Position numbers and translations under genes: made by a program
In this document: positions 21,541 through 31,067 of the stretch, piece after piece
Numbering within the stretch: position 1 is the first letter of the stretch
Layout: each line of letters starts with the position of its first letter
The notes under the pieces: generated by a model
What the model was told of the DNA's origin: nothing
Database searches by the model: none
The model's input: only the letters and a program-made list of their open reading frames with translations
From: Amycolatopsis sp. GM8
GTDB taxonomy: Bacteria > Actinomycetota > Actinomycetes > Mycobacteriales > Pseudonocardiaceae
Length of the DNA stretch: 64,000 bases
NCBI RefSeq assembly: GCF_021653975.1
Contig: NZ_JAJKFK010000001.1
Location: forward strand, 774,863-838,862
Direction: 5' to 3'

Positions 21541-22757
21541 TTGCCCACCAACCCGAACCACTCGGCCGCCGTGTCCATGTCCTTGTCCCCGCGGCCGGAC
21601 AGGTTGACCAGGATCAGCGCCTCGCGGCCGAGCTCCTGGCCCAGCTGGATCGCGCCGGCCAGGGCGTGTGCCGACTCGATCGCCGGGATGATGCCCTCGG
21701 TCCGCGACAGCAGCTTCAGCGCCTCCATCGCCTGGGCGTCGGTGATCGGCCGGTACTCGGCCCGGCCCGAGTCCTTGAGCCACGCGTGTTCCGGGCCGAC
21801 GCCCGGGTAGTCGAGCCCCGCGGAGATCGAGTGCGACTCCATGGTCTGGCCGTCCTCGTCCTGCAGCAGGTACGACATCGCGCCGTGCAGGTTGCCCGGG
21901 GTGCCCTTGGTGAGTGTCGCGCCGTGCCGACCGGTCTCGACGCCGTCGCCGCCGGGCTCCAGGCCGACGAGCCGGACGTCGGGGTCGTCGATGAAGCCGT
22001 GGAAGATGCCGATCGCGTTCGACCCGCCGCCGACGCACGCGGCGACGGCGTCCGGCAGCCGGCCGGTCTGTTCCAGGACCTGCGCCCTGGCCTCCTCGCC
22101 GATCACCTTGTGGAAGTTGCGCACCATCGTCGGGAACGGGTACGGGCCCGCCGCCGTGCCGAACAGGTAGTGCGTCGTGTCGGCGTTGGTGACCCAGTCG
22201 CGCAGCGCCTCGTTGATCGCGTCCTTGAGCGTGCGCGAACCCGTCTTGACCGGCACCACCTCGGCGCCGAGCAGCCGCATCCGCGCGACGTTCAGCGACT
22301 GCCGTTGCGTGTCGACCTCGCCCATGTAGACCACGCATTCGAGGTCCAGCAGCGCGCAGGCGGTGGCCGTCGCGACCCCGTGCTGCCCGGCGCCGGTCTC
22401 GGCGATGACCCGCTTCTTGCCCATCCGCTTGGTGAGCAGTGCCTGGCCCAGCACGTTGTTGATCTTGTGGGAGCCGGTGTGGTTGAGGTCCTCGCGCTTG
22501 AGGAAGATCCGCGCGCCACCCGCGTGCTCGCCGAACCGCACCGCCTCCGTGAGCAGGCTCGGCCGGCCCGCGTAGTCGCGCAGCAGCCGCTTGAGCTCGG
22601 CGTTGAACGCCGGGTCCGCGCGGGCCTTGTCGTACTCGGTGGCGACCTCGTCGACGACCCCGATCAGCGCCTCCGGCATGAAGCGGCCGCCGTACTTGCC
22701 GCCGTAGTAGCCACGCTCGTCCGGGTCGTGCTCGGAGCGCGGGGAGCGCTCGGTCAT
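21537..22757 (-). CDS. trpB: Tryptophan synthase beta subunit
   Basis: 406-residue PLP enzyme that condenses indole with serine. The PLP lysine is Lys98 in HTGSHKINN, and the phosphate-binding GGGSNAIG lies near 243. Full length for the family. It overlaps trpC by 4 nt upstream and trpA by 4 nt downstream, so trpC-trpB-trpA are translated as a coupled series. Confidence 0.97.
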   Translation of the reverse strand: MTERSPRSEHDPDERGYYGGKYGGRFMPEALIGVVDEVATEYDKARADPAFNAELKRLLRDYAGRPSLLTEAVRFGEHAGGARIFLKREDLNHTGSHKINNVLGQALLTKRMGKKRVIAETGAGQHGVATATACALLDLECVVYMGEVDTQRQSLNVARMRLLGAEVVPVKTGSRTLKDAINEALRDWVTNADTTHYLFGTAAGPYPFPTMVRNFHKVIGEEARAQVLEQTGRLPDAVAACVGGGSNAIGIFHGFIDDPDVRLVGLEPGGDGVETGRHGATLTKGTPGNLHGAMSYLLQDEDGQTMESHSISAGLDYPGVGPEHAWLKDSGRAEYRPITDAQAMEALKLLSRTEGIIPAIESAHALAGAIQLGQELGREALILVNLSGRGDKDMDTAAEWFGLVGK

Positions 22758-23563
22758 CGCGCGGGCCTCGGGCAGGCCGGGTGCGAACCGGCGGTGACCA
22801 GTTTGATCAGCGCGCCCTTCGGGTCACCCGAGGCGACCAGGCCCTCGCCGACCAGCACCGCGTCGGCGCCGTGACCGGCGTAGGCCATCAGGTCACCGGG
22901 GCCGCGGACCCCGGACTCGGCGATCTTGGTGACGTCGAACGGCAGCCCGGGAGCGAGCCTGCCGAACACGTCGCGGTCCACTTCCAGGGTGTGCAGGTTG
23001 CGCGCGTTGATGCCGATGACCTGGGCGCCCGCCTCCAGCGCGCGGTCGGCCTCCTCGGCGTTGTGCACCTCGACCAGCGCCGCCATGCCCAGCGACTCGA
23101 CCCGATCGAGCAGCGAGACCAGCGCGTTCTGCTCCAGCGCCGCGACGATCAGCAGCACCATGTCCGCGCCATGCGCGCGTGCCTCGTGCACCTGGTACGG
23201 GCTGACGACGAAGTCCTTGCGCAGCAAGGGAATGTCGACGGCGGCGCGGACCGCGTCGAGGTCGGCGAGCGAACCGCCGAAGCGGCGCTGCTCGGTGAGC
23301 ACGCTGATCACGCGCGCACCGGCCTCTTCGTAGTCCTTGGCCAGCGCGGCCGGATCGGCGATCGCCGCCAGCTCGCCCTTCGACGGGCTGCGGCGCTTGA
23401 CCTCGGCGACCACACCGATCGACGACTCCCGCAGCGCACCCGCGGCATCCCGCGGCGGGGCCGCCTTGGCAGCGAGAACCTTGAGCTCGTCCAACGGCAG
23501 TGCCTTCTCGCGCTCGGCGAGATCGACGCGGACACCGGCGATGATTTCTTCGAGAGCGCTCAC
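22754..23563 (-). CDS. trpC: Indole-3-glycerol phosphate synthase
   Basis: 269-residue TIM-barrel enzyme converting carboxyphenylaminodeoxyribulose phosphate to indole-glycerol phosphate. [11 protein letters not shown] at 53-63 holds the catalytic Lys and the phosphate-binding Ser; [12 protein letters not shown] and [14 protein letters not shown] follow in the usual order. There is no TrpF domain fused to it. The GTG at 23563 lacks an obvious ribosome binding site. The 151-bp gap to the upstream membrane-protein gene shows no other gene. Confidence 0.96.
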   Translation of the reverse strand: MSALEEIIAGVRVDLAEREKALPLDELKVLAAKAAPPRDAAGALRESSIGVVAEVKRRSPSKGELAAIADPAALAKDYEEAGARVISVLTEQRRFGGSLADLDAVRAAVDIPLLRKDFVVSPYQVHEARAHGADMVLLIVAALEQNALVSLLDRVESLGMAALVEVHNAEEADRALEAGAQVIGINARNLHTLEVDRDVFGRLAPGLPFDVTKIAESGVRGPGDLMAYAGHGADAVLVGEGLVASGDPKGALIKLVTAGSHPACPRPAR

Positions 23564-23714
23564 CGGAAGCCCCCGTCCTCGGGTGTATCCGGATATTCAC
23601 TCGAAAGCTGGCTCACAAACACCTTCCCCTTCCCGCAGAAAAGATGCTAACCCGCCGACAATCACGGGCCGGTCCCGGGTCGAACATGCCTTGGCAGCGG
23701 CCAAATCTCCACCA

Positions 23715-24263
23715 CTACTTGTGATCAGTCGGGTCTTCTCCCTCGGAGAGCGCCTCCCACAGTTCGGTGTCGGGGTCACGCGCGGCCTTGCGCACGCTCG
23801 GTGCCGAATAGCGCGCGCCGAGGCGTGGCATCGCGCCGGCGCGCCTGGTGCTGATCAACCCGCCGAGGAGCACGAGAATTCCCGCGAGCAACGCGAGCCC
23901 ACGGCCGAGGTAGATCTGCCAAATGGGCGCACCCGCGGGAAAACCGCCGAACGACACCCCGTCGACCGCGATCCAGCACGCCCACAGCCCGGCGACAGCG
24001 AGTACCCCACCGAGCACCCGGCGTGGCCAGCCGCCGGTCGCGATGGCACCGGCGACCCCGGCGACGGCGAGAAACGCCAGCGGCACGAGCGCGCCGGAGT
24101 GCTGCGCGCCCGTCTGGGTCTCCAGGATCGTGCCCCGCACGCCGGCGTCACGAAGCTGGGCCGACCAGACGAGCCGAGACGAACCCCACAGTGCCGCCGC
24201 CCCGAGGAGCAACGTCACCGAGACCGTCCACAGTGGACGCTTACTGGACGCTGGCGATGTCAT
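23715..24263 (-). CDS. Trp-operon-associated membrane protein (TIGR02234-type)
   Basis: 182 residues with four hydrophobic helices (about 14-30, 56-74, 84-102 and 122-142) and a charged cytoplasmic tail. Such a protein sits between trpE and trpC in mycobacteria (Rv1610) and other Actinobacteria; its function is not established. The ATG at 24263 lies 23 nt inside the end of trpE, so it is coupled to trpE. A frame extending to 24491 is a trpE shadow. It contains one copy of the GTCC-N3-GTGGAC palindrome. Confidence 0.8.
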   Translation of the reverse strand: MTSPASSKRPLWTVSVTLLLGAAALWGSSRLVWSAQLRDAGVRGTILETQTGAQHSGALVPLAFLAVAGVAGAIATGGWPRRVLGGVLAVAGLWACWIAVDGVSFGGFPAGAPIWQIYLGRGLALLAGILVLLGGLISTRRAGAMPRLGARYSAPSVRKAARDPDTELWEALSEGEDPTDHK

Positions 24264-25812
24264 CGGTCGGATCCAATGCCCTGGCGGGGGCCATGGTCTG
24301 CGCGGCGGCGACGGCCGAAAGCACCGTGCGCGCCTTGTTGAGCGATTCGTTGTCCTCGTAGTCGGCGACCGAGTCCGCGACCACGCCACCGCCGGCCTGC
24401 ACGTACGCGACGTTGTCCCGCACCAGCGCGGTGCGGATGGCGATGGCCGTGTCGGCGTCCCCGGCGAAGTCGAGGTAACCCACGACGCCACCGTAGAGGG
24501 CGCGGCGGACCGGTTCCAGCTCCTCGATCAGTTCCATCGCGCGCACCTTGGGCGCGCCCGACAGGGTGCCGGCCGGGAAGCACGAGGCCACGGCGTCGAA
24601 CGCGGTGCAGTCGTCGCGCAGCTCGCCGGTGACGGTCGACACGATGTGCATCACGTGGCTGTAGCGCTCGATGGTGAAGAAGTCGACGACGTGCACGGTG
24701 CCGGGCTTGCACACCTTGCCGAGGTCGTTGCGGCCCAGGTCGACGAGCATCAGGTGCTCGGCGCGCTCCTTCTCGTCCGCGAGCAGGTCCTTCGCCAGCT
24801 GGGCGTCCTCCTCGGGATCGACGCCGCGCCAACGGGTCCCGGCGATCGGGTGCGTGGTCGCGCGCCCTTCGTGCACGGTGACCAGTGACTCCGGGCTCGA
24901 GCCGACGATGTCGAAACCCTCCAGCCGTAGCAGGTACATGTACGGGCTGGGGTTGGAGGTGCGCAGCACGCGGTAGATGTCGAGCGCGCTCGCCTGGGTC
25001 TCGATCTCGAAACGTTGCGAGGGCACGACCTGGAATGCCTCACCGGCCTTGATCGCCTCGACGGCCGTCTCCACCGCCTGGTGGTAGTCCTCCTTCGTGC
25101 GGTGCCGGCGGAACTCCGGCGCGGGCCGGGAGAACACCGCGGTGGTCGACGGCGCGGCCACCCGCAGCTGCTCGGTCATCGCCTCCAGCCGGCGGACCGC
25201 GTCGTCGTACGCCGCGTCGACGCGCTCCGGTGAGTCGTCCCAGTTCACCGCGTTCGCGATCAGCGTGACCGTGCCCTCGTGGTGGTCGACCGCCGCGAGG
25301 TCGGTCGCGAAGAGCATCGTCAGCTCGGGGATGTCGATGTCCTTCTCGGCCAGCTCTGGCAGCTTTTCCAGCCAGCGCACGGCGTCGTAGCCGATGTAGC
25401 CGACCATGCCGCCGGTCAGCGGTGGCAGGCCGGGCAGCCGCTCGGTGTGCAGCGCGGCCACGGTCTCGCGCAGCACCTGCAGCGGGTTGCCCTCGGTGGG
25501 CAGCCCGACCGGCGGGGTGCCCACCCATACCGCCTTCCCATCACGCACGGTGAGCGCGGCGGGGCTGCGCACTCCGATGAACGACCATCGTGACCAGGAC
25601 TGCCCGTTCTCCGCCGACTCGAACAGGAACGTGCCGGGCCGGTCCGCGGCCAGCTTCCGGTACACGCTGACCGGGGTCTCCCCGTCGGCGAGCAGCCGCC
25701 GGACGACCGGGATGACCCGGCGGCCCTCGGCGAGCGCGCGGAACTCGTCCCGCGGCGGGCTGACGGCACCGAGCCCGACGGGTACGGAACTCGCGGAGTG
25801 GACAGTGACCAT
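24241..25812 (-). CDS. trpE: Anthranilate synthase component I
   Basis: 523-residue chorismate-using enzyme, first committed step of tryptophan synthesis. The N-terminal regulatory part has FLFES (the LLES-like tryptophan feedback element), and the catalytic part has [38 protein letters not shown] and the closing [12 protein letters not shown]. The glutamine amidotransferase partner (trpG) is not in this window. ATG 25812 has TAGGCT ending 6 nt upstream, so the mRNA is probably leaderless and cannot carry a leader-peptide attenuator. Confidence 0.96.
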   Translation of the reverse strand: MVTVHSASSVPVGLGAVSPPRDEFRALAEGRRVIPVVRRLLADGETPVSVYRKLAADRPGTFLFESAENGQSWSRWSFIGVRSPAALTVRDGKAVWVGTPPVGLPTEGNPLQVLRETVAALHTERLPGLPPLTGGMVGYIGYDAVRWLEKLPELAEKDIDIPELTMLFATDLAAVDHHEGTVTLIANAVNWDDSPERVDAAYDDAVRRLEAMTEQLRVAAPSTTAVFSRPAPEFRRHRTKEDYHQAVETAVEAIKAGEAFQVVPSQRFEIETQASALDIYRVLRTSNPSPYMYLLRLEGFDIVGSSPESLVTVHEGRATTHPIAGTRWRGVDPEEDAQLAKDLLADEKERAEHLMLVDLGRNDLGKVCKPGTVHVVDFFTIERYSHVMHIVSTVTGELRDDCTAFDAVASCFPAGTLSGAPKVRAMELIEELEPVRRALYGGVVGYLDFAGDADTAIAIRTALVRDNVAYVQAGGGVVADSVADYEDNESLNKARTVLSAVAAAQTMAPARALDPTDDIASVQ

Positions 25813-25818
25813 GCGGAA

Positions 25819-25824
25819 AGCCTA
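25819..25824 (-). promoter_or_regulatory. -10 hexamer of the trpE leaderless promoter
   Basis: TAGGCT on the minus strand ends 6 nt before ATG 25812. A 12-bp direct repeat, CTAGCCACGCGC, covers this region (25822-25833) and recurs at 25875-25886. Confidence 0.5.
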
Positions 25825-25909
25825 GCCACGCGCAGCGTGTCCGTGAGGGGTGGTGGTCGGGCGAGGGGCTGGCGCTAGCCACGCGCCGCTGGGCACTCGC
25901 AGACGGCCA

Positions 25910-25933
25910 AGAATTCACCGCTCGTTGAATTCT
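25910..25933. promoter_or_regulatory. Candidate TetR operator between trpE and tetR
   Basis: AGAATTCA (25910-25917) and TGAATTCT (25926-25933) are perfect 8-bp inverted arms around an 8-bp spacer. The site lies 26 bp upstream of the tetR GTG at 25960 and 97 bp upstream of trpE, fitting autoregulation. Confidence 0.55.
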
Positions 25934-25959
25934 GTGCCAGGGCGAGTCATGATGGACTG

Positions 25960-26589
25960 GTGAGCACGACTGATGAACCGAAGGCCGGCAAGCGGCGCGG
26001 CCGCCGCCCCGCCGGGGAGGACACCCGGACGGCGCTCCTGGACGCCGCCCGCGCGGTGTTCTCCGAGAACGGCTACGACGGTGCCACAGTGCGCGCCATC
26101 GCCGCCAGGGCGGGCGTCGACGCGGCCATGGTCAACCACTGGTTCGGCGGCAAGGACTCACTGTTCGCCCAGGCCGTGCTCGAATTGCCGTTCGACCCCC
26201 AGATGGTCGTCGACACGCTGCTCGAGGGCGAGGTGGACACGCTCGGCGAGCGGATCGTCCGCCGGTTCGTGACCGTGTGGGACTCGACCTCGGGCGGCGT
26301 TTTCCCCGCGCTGGTCCGGAGCCTGGCCAGCCATGACAAGGCCGCGATCGGCCTGCGGGACTTCCTGATCAAGAACATCCTCGACAAGATCGTGGCCCAG
26401 ATCAAGACTGACCAACCCCAGTTGCGCGCCACCTTGTGCGCCTCCCAGCTGATCGGCATCGGCATGGCGCGCTACGTCGCGCGGTTCGAGCCACTCGGCT
26501 CGGCCGACACCGAAACGGTGGTGGCCGCGGTAGCGCCCACCCTGCAGCGCTACCTCACCGGCGACATCGGTTCCATCAGTTCGAATTAG
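25960..26589 (+). CDS. TetR family transcriptional regulator
   Basis: 209 residues. A basic N-terminal tail (KRRGRRPAG) precedes the helix-turn-helix ATVRAIAARAGVDAAMVNHW (about 46-65). The C-terminal domain resembles the TetR C-terminal type common in actinobacterial regulators. The GTG at 25960 has a CATGAT hexamer ending 6 nt upstream and no Shine-Dalgarno sequence. It is divergent from trpE, with its likely operator between them; whether it also controls trpE is open. Confidence 0.87.
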   Translation: MSTTDEPKAGKRRGRRPAGEDTRTALLDAARAVFSENGYDGATVRAIAARAGVDAAMVNHWFGGKDSLFAQAVLELPFDPQMVVDTLLEGEVDTLGERIVRRFVTVWDSTSGGVFPALVRSLASHDKAAIGLRDFLIKNILDKIVAQIKTDQPQLRATLCASQLIGIGMARYVARFEPLGSADTETVVAAVAPTLQRYLTGDIGSISSN

Positions 26590-26594
26590 CGTGC

Positions 26595-26765
26595 CGTTTG
26601 TCGCTGATCCGGCGGCAGCCACAGCGGAAACGGGTTTCTGCGAACAGGTCGTGTCCGCCTGCTTTCGACCGGATCAGTACCGCGCCGTTCGTCACCAATC
26701 CGACCACAGTCACGGGTTTCAGCCAGCAGGCCGGGCCGCGGACCGGCTTTTGCCGGATCGGTGAC
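26595..26765. repeat. Two imperfect tandem copies of an ~85-bp element, each bounded by inverted repeats
   Basis: Unit 1 (26595-26677) and unit 2 (26681-26765) share GCCGTTYGTC, then GATCCG-like, CACGGGTTTC-like and CCGGATC-like blocks. Unit 1 is bounded by CTGATCCGG (26604-26612) and CCGGATCAG (26669-26677). Unit 2 is bounded by GTCACCAATCCG (26691-26702) and CGGATCGGTGAC (26754-26765), 11 of 12 pairing. It fills the spacer between two convergent genes and could act as a two-way terminator. Confidence 0.55.
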
Positions 26766-26774
26766 CTGGCTCGT

Positions 26775-27074
26775 TCACACGGCCGCTTTCTCCCCCGCCA
26801 GACCGAGCCTGCGCATCGCTCCCTCCACGTCGCTCGCGTGCGCCACCGCGATCCGTTCCGCGGCCCGCAGCGAGAGCCGTGCGGTGTCGAGGAACTGACG
26901 CAGGTCCTCACCGTCCGTTGTGGACAGTTCGCCAGGGTTGTCCATGTCCGCGCGCATGACCTCGTCCACGGCCCGGTCGATGGCCAGCACGCCGTCCAAC
27001 GCGTCGTCGAGCCGGTTCACCAACTGCCGCGCCCTACCGCGCAATTGTTCGTAATAGAGTTGGGTGTCGCTCAT
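26775..27074 (-). CDS. Hypothetical helical protein (99 residues)
   Basis: Family not recognised. After MSDTQLYYEQLRGRARQLVN the sequence is almost entirely amphipathic helix, with repeated D/E-R patterns and no cysteines, signal peptide or membrane segment. The ATG at 27074 has AAAGG 8-12 nt upstream; a start at 27116 would lie upstream of it. It converges on the TetR gene across the tandem repeat element and lies 132 bp from hisI on the same strand. It contains one GTCC-N3-GTGGAC site. Confidence 0.6.
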   Translation of the reverse strand: MSDTQLYYEQLRGRARQLVNRLDDALDGVLAIDRAVDEVMRADMDNPGELSTTDGEDLRQFLDTARLSLRAAERIAVAHASDVEGAMRRLGLAGEKAAV

Positions 27075-27206
27075 GATCACTACCTTTCGGAACTGGTGGA
27101 AAACCTCGTGTCCCACAGAGTTCCGAAAGAAGTCCCCCTTGGCAACGAATCAGACAACGCGATCCGAAGTTCACCCGTAAGATCGATTTCGCCGACTTCG
27201 GGGCGG

Positions 27207-27563
27207 CTAGCCGCGGTCGTCCGACAGCAACAGTCTTTCCTCGGTGTCGAAGCAACTCCGGGTGTTCGTGTGGCAGGCGGGACCGACCTGGTCGACCCGC
27301 ACCAGGACGGTGTCGGCGTCGCAGTCCAGGCGGACCTCGCGCACGTGCTGGGTGTGCCCCGACGTCTCGCCCTTGACCCACAACTCCTTGCGGCTGCGGG
27401 AAAAGTACGTGCCGCGGCGGGTGGTCAGGGTGGCTTCGAGCGCCTCGTCGTTCATCCACGCGACCATCAGCACGTCCGAGGTCTCGTGGTCGACGACGAC
27501 CGCGCAGATCAGCCCGTCGGCGTTGCGCTTCAGGCGCGCGGCAAGCGCGGGATCGAGCGTCAT
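27207..27563 (-). CDS. hisI: Phosphoribosyl-AMP cyclohydrolase
   Basis: 118-residue zinc enzyme for the third step of histidine synthesis, opening the adenine ring of phosphoribosyl-AMP. Metal ligands are intact: the D-C-D-x-D cluster at 80-84 (Mg and Zn), Cys97 and Cys104. There is no HisE (pyrophosphohydrolase) domain, as in other Actinobacteria where HisE is separate. Its ATG overlaps the stop of the upstream membrane protein by 4 nt. The longer frame upstream is a shadow. Confidence 0.95.
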   Translation of the reverse strand: MTLDPALAARLKRNADGLICAVVVDHETSDVLMVAWMNDEALEATLTTRRGTYFSRSRKELWVKGETSGHTQHVREVRLDCDADTVLVRVDQVGPACHTNTRSCFDTEERLLLSDDRG

Positions 27564-27937
27564 GCCGCGTCTCCGAGCAGATATCGCCGCACGGGCCCCG
27601 AATTCAGCAGCACCCAGCTGTAGATGTAGCCGATCGCCAGCACCGCCGAGAACAGCTTGAACCACAGCACCGCACCGGCCAGCAACAGGAAAGCGTGCAG
27701 CAGCCCCAAAACCGCGGCCACGGCGAAGCCGAAGAACCGGGACGACGGCATCCGCAGCGCGAGCCCGCCCGCGACGAGCCCGCCCAGGACGACGCTCGCG
27801 ACCGGCAACAGCAGCGTGCGCGGCGAGGCGTCGGACGTGGTCACGATGACGATGCCGAGCGCGAGGTAGGCCAGGCCGAGCCCGACCATCATCGCCATCG
27901 CCAGTTTCACTTCGATGGCCACCGATTTGAGCTTCAC
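27560..27937 (-). CDS. Membrane protein embedded in the his operon (125 residues)
   Basis: Not recognised as a named family. Four hydrophobic helices are visible (about 11-30, 39-58, 66-88 and 90-112), the second pair being rich in Phe and Leu. The GTG at 27937 overlaps the hisF stop by 4 nt and the stop overlaps the hisI start by 4 nt, so it is translated as part of hisF-x-hisI. No catalytic motif is visible. Its position suggests co-expression with histidine genes, but no role can be read from the sequence. Confidence 0.75.
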   Translation of the reverse strand: MKLKSVAIEVKLAMAMMVGLGLAYLALGIVIVTTSDASPRTLLLPVASVVLGGLVAGGLALRMPSSRFFGFAVAAVLGLLHAFLLLAGAVLWFKLFSAVLAIGYIYSWVLLNSGPVRRYLLGDAA

Positions 27938-28695
27938 CGGATCTCGACTCCCCCGGCGCGCAAGGCATCCTTCACGTCGCCGATCTTCAACTGTCCGAAG
28001 TGGAACACGCTCGCGGCGAGCACCGCGTCCGCACCGGCCAGCACGGCGGGCAGGAAATGCTCCACCGCGCCCGCGCCGCCGCTCGCGATCACCGGCACCC
28101 GCACGACCTTGCGGGTCAGTTCGATCAGCTCGAGGTCGAAACCGTTCTTCGTGCCGTCCGCGTCCATCGAGTTGAGCAGGATCTCGCCCACGCCCAACTC
28201 CTCGCCGCGGGCGGCCCACTCGACGGCGTCGGTTCCGGTGCCCTTGCGACCGCCGTGCGTGGTCACCTCGAAGCCCGACGCGGTCCCGGGCGCGCGGCGC
28301 GCGTCGACCGACAGCACGATGCACTGCGCGCCGAACCGCCGCGACGCCTCGTGCAGGAACTCCGGGCGGGCGATCGCCGCCGTGTTGATGCTCACCTTGT
28401 CCGCGCCCGCGCGCAGCAGCCGGTCGACGTCCTCGCAGGCACGCACGCCACCGCCGACGGTCAGCGGGATGAACACCTGCTCGGCCGTACGGCGCACCAC
28501 GTCGTAGGTGGTCTCGCGGTTGCCGGAGGACGCGGTGACGTCGAGGAAGGTCAGCTCGTCGGCGCCTTCCGCGTCGTACAGGCGGGCCAACTCGACCGGG
28601 TCACCGGCGTCACGCAGGTCGGCGAAGTTGACGCCCTTCACAACACGGCCGGCATCGACGTCCAGGCACGGAATCACCCTTACGGCTACGGACAT
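27934..28695 (-). CDS. hisF: Imidazole glycerol phosphate synthase, cyclase subunit
   Basis: 253-residue TIM barrel that, with HisH, makes imidazole-glycerol phosphate and [17 protein letters not shown] holds the first catalytic Asp (residue 12) and VLSVDARRA the second, with phosphate-binding GGGVR and ASGGAGA loops. ATG 28695 has TATCCT ending 6 nt upstream and is probably leaderless; a start at 28716 is less likely. It heads hisF-membrane protein-hisI. Its partner hisH lies 3.5 kb away in a separate unit. Confidence 0.96.
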   Translation of the reverse strand: MSVAVRVIPCLDVDAGRVVKGVNFADLRDAGDPVELARLYDAEGADELTFLDVTASSGNRETTYDVVRRTAEQVFIPLTVGGGVRACEDVDRLLRAGADKVSINTAAIARPEFLHEASRRFGAQCIVLSVDARRAPGTASGFEVTTHGGRKGTGTDAVEWAARGEELGVGEILLNSMDADGTKNGFDLELIELTRKVVRVPVIASGGAGAVEHFLPAVLAGADAVLAASVFHFGQLKIGDVKDALRAGGVEIR

Positions 28696-28701
28696 ATGCC
28701 C

Positions 28702-28732
28702 AGGATATCCGCGCACCCGGAGTTCCTAAGCT
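28702..28732. promoter_or_regulatory. Compact divergent leaderless promoter pair (hisF and the DMT gene)
   Basis: The two start codons are only 43 bp apart. TATCCT on the minus strand (28702-28707) ends 6 nt before hisF. TAAGCT on the plus strand (28727-28732) ends 6 nt before ATG 28739. The hexamers are 19 bp apart, so each promoter's -35 region must overlap the other promoter or gene. Confidence 0.5.
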
Positions 28733-28738
28733 GGCGGC

Positions 28739-29560
28739 ATGTGGTGGGGATGGCTGTGTGCGGTGGTGGCCGCCGTCGCGTACGGGGTGGCCTCGGTGTT
28801 GCAGGCGGTCGCGGCGCGCGCGGTCGACGGGGGTGAGCGCGGGGTCGATCCGCGGCTCCTGGTGCGCGTGTTCCGGCAGTGGCGGTACGTCGCCGGGACC
28901 GGGCTGGACGTGCTCGGCTTCCTGGCGCAGCTGGTCGCGCTGCGGGTGCTGCCGCTGTTCGCGGTGCAGGCGGCGCTCGCGGCGAGCCTGGCGGTGACGG
29001 CGGTCGCCGCGATCGGCATCGGCGCGCGGCTGCGCGCGCGGGAATGGGTCGCGGTCGCCCTGGTGTGCGGGGGCCTCGGGCTGCTGGGCGTATCGGCGCA
29101 GGGCGAGGGTTCGAACCCGGTCGGGTTCGGCTTCCACCTCTCGCTCGTGATCGCGGCGGCGGTGCTCGGTGTCGTCGGCATGGCGGCCGGGCGGGCCCCG
29201 GGGCGCGTGCGCAGCCCGGCGCTGGGCCTGGTCGCGGGGCTCGAGTTCGCACTGGTCGCGCTCGCCGGACGGATCGTCTCGGCGAACAGCCTCGGCGGGT
29301 TCCTCACCGACCCCGCGACGTACGCGATCGCGGCCGCCGGGGCGCTCGGCATGCTGTTCTTCGCCTCGGCGCTGCAACGCGGCAGCGTCACGACGGCGAC
29401 CGCGCTGATGGTGGTCGGCGAGACCGTGCTGCCGTCGGTGATCGGCGTGCTGGCACTCGGCGACACCACGCGGCCCGGGTTCGGGATTCTCGCCGTGGCG
29501 GGGTTCGTCCTCGCCGTGGTCTCCGCGCTGGCGCTGGCCCGCTTCGGAGAAGTGTCTTGA
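28739..29560 (+). CDS. DMT-superfamily-like membrane transporter
   Basis: 273 residues with nine to ten hydrophobic helices and short loops, ending in a small charged tail. The pattern of paired helices and the segment VLPSVIGVLALGDTTRPGF near the C-terminus fit EamA/DMT-type exporters. The substrate is unknown. ATG 28739 is probably leaderless (TAAGCT ends 6 nt upstream). It is divergent from hisF and followed after 31 bp by an ABC transporter pair on the same strand. A second, longer DMT-like protein lies at 44296-45225. Confidence 0.75.
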   Translation: MWWGWLCAVVAAVAYGVASVLQAVAARAVDGGERGVDPRLLVRVFRQWRYVAGTGLDVLGFLAQLVALRVLPLFAVQAALAASLAVTAVAAIGIGARLRAREWVAVALVCGGLGLLGVSAQGEGSNPVGFGFHLSLVIAAAVLGVVGMAAGRAPGRVRSPALGLVAGLEFALVALAGRIVSANSLGGFLTDPATYAIAAAGALGMLFFASALQRGSVTTATALMVVGETVLPSVIGVLALGDTTRPGFGILAVAGFVLAVVSALALARFGEVS

Positions 29561-29591
29561 CCTAGGACGGCCACTGCCTCAAATTAAACAC

Positions 29592-30317
29592 ATGAGGAAT
29601 TCAGCCGTCAGCGTCGACGGCCTCCGGGTGCGTCGCGGCGGGCGCGAGGTGGTGTCCGGCGTGAGCTTCGAGATCGCGGCGGGCGCCGTGACCGGTTTGC
29701 TCGGGCCGAGCGGCTGCGGCAAGACAACCGTCATGCGGTCGATCGTCGGCGTCCAGATCGTCGCGGGCGGCCGGGTGACCGTGCTCGGCGAACCGGCGGG
29801 CAGCCCGGCGTTGCGGCGCAAGATCGGTTACGCCACCCAGGATCCGGCGGTCTACTCGGATCTCACGGTCACCGAATCGCTGCGCTACTTCGCCGCGATC
29901 CTGCGTGCACCATCGTCCGATGTGGACAGAGTGATCGCGTCGGTCGGACTGGAAACCGAGGCACACAAACTGATCGGCGCGCTGTCCGGGGGCGAGCACT
30001 CGCGGGCCAACCTCGCGATCGCGTTGCTGGGCAAGCCGGAACTGCTCGTGCTGGACGAACCGACCGTCGGCCTGGATCCGGTGCTGCGGGACTCGCTGTG
30101 GGGGCTGTTCCGCTCGCTGGCCGCCGCGGGGACGACCCTGCTGGTCTCGAGCCATGTGATGGACGAGGCCGCGCGGTGCGACCGGCTCCTGCTCATGCGC
30201 GACGGCCTGCTGCTGACCGACGACACCCCGGACGGCCTGCGCGACCGCACCGGCTCGGCCGATCTGGAGCAGGCGTTCCTGCACCTGATCCGCGAACAGG
30301 AGGCGGCGCGACCGTGA
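29592..30317 (+). CDS. ABC transporter ATP-binding protein (drug-export type)
   Basis: 241-residue ATPase: Walker A GPSGCGKT near 38-45, signature LSGGE near 136, Walker B LLVLDEP near 157 and switch region VSSHVMDEA near 187. The signature continues HSRANLAIALL rather than the usual QRR, a minor deviation. It overlaps the permease gene by 4 nt (GTGA), so the two form one exporter (ABC-2 type). It contains a GTCC-N3-GTGGAC site at 29915-29927. Confidence 0.9.
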   Translation: MRNSAVSVDGLRVRRGGREVVSGVSFEIAAGAVTGLLGPSGCGKTTVMRSIVGVQIVAGGRVTVLGEPAGSPALRRKIGYATQDPAVYSDLTVTESLRYFAAILRAPSSDVDRVIASVGLETEAHKLIGALSGGEHSRANLAIALLGKPELLVLDEPTVGLDPVLRDSLWGLFRSLAAAGTTLLVSSHVMDEAARCDRLLLMRDGLLLTDDTPDGLRDRTGSADLEQAFLHLIREQEAARP

Positions 30318-31048
30318 ACCCCGTACTGGCTTTCGCCACCGCACGGCGGATCCTGACCCAGCTCCGCCACGACCCGCGCACCGTCGTGATGCTGATCATC
30401 GTGCCGTCGCTGCTGATGGTGCTGCTGCGGTACGTGCTCAACTCGCCGCGGCTGTTCAGCGCCACCGCACCGGCGTTGCTGGGCGTGTTCCCGTTCCTGA
30501 TCATGTTCCTGATCACCTCGGTCACCACGCTGCGCGAACGCACGACCGCGACCCTGGAACGGCTGATGACGCTGCCGATCGGCCGGCTGGACCTGCTGTT
30601 CGGCTACGCGCTGGCGTTCGGCGGGCTCGCGGTCGTGCAGGTCGCCGTCGCCGCCGGGGTGTCGGTGACGTGGCTCGGTCTCGACGTCCGCGGCTCGCTG
30701 TGGCTGCTGATGCTCATCGCGGTGCTCGACGCACTGCTGGGGATGGCGCTCGGCCTGTTCGTCAGCGCGTTCGCCCGTACCGAGTTCCAGGCGATCCAGT
30801 TCATGCCGGTGTTCGTGCTGCCGCAGATCCTGCTGTGCGGCCTGTTCGTGGCACGCGCGTCGATGGGCTGGGTGCTGCACTGGCTGTCGAACGTGATGCC
30901 GCTTTCCTACGCGGTGGAGGCGCTCGGCCGCGTCACCACTTCGTCCACAGTGGACATCACGTTGGTGCGGGACCTGCTGGTGGTGGCGGGCTGCGCGCTG
31001 CTCGCGCTGGTGCTGGGCGCGGCCACGTTGCGCCGGCGGACGCCGTGA
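30314..31048 (+). CDS. ABC-2 type transporter permease
   Basis: 244 residues with six hydrophobic helices; the segment LRERTTATLERLMTLPIGRL near 70-90 is the conserved ABC-2 cytoplasmic motif. Start is the GTG at 30314 that overlaps the ATPase stop; the frame upstream is a shadow. Together with the ATPase it should export a hydrophobic compound of unknown identity. One palindromic GTCCACAGTGGAC lies at 30943-30955. Confidence 0.88.
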   Translation: MNPVLAFATARRILTQLRHDPRTVVMLIIVPSLLMVLLRYVLNSPRLFSATAPALLGVFPFLIMFLITSVTTLRERTTATLERLMTLPIGRLDLLFGYALAFGGLAVVQVAVAAGVSVTWLGLDVRGSLWLLMLIAVLDALLGMALGLFVSAFARTEFQAIQFMPVFVLPQILLCGLFVARASMGWVLHWLSNVMPLSYAVEALGRVTTSSTVDITLVRDLLVVAGCALLALVLGAATLRRRTP

Positions 31049-31055
31049 GCACCGC

Positions 31056-31061
31056 TACTGT
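31056..31061 (+). promoter_or_regulatory. -10 hexamer of a leaderless promoter for the PPOX-type gene
   Basis: TACTGT ends 6 nt before ATG 31068. Confidence 0.45.
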
Positions 31062-31067
31062 GGGCCC

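Noticed and set aside
25813-25959. trp leader peptide and attenuator
   Set aside because: The only short frame here (MTRPGTEFNER) has no Trp codons, and trpE itself appears leaderless.
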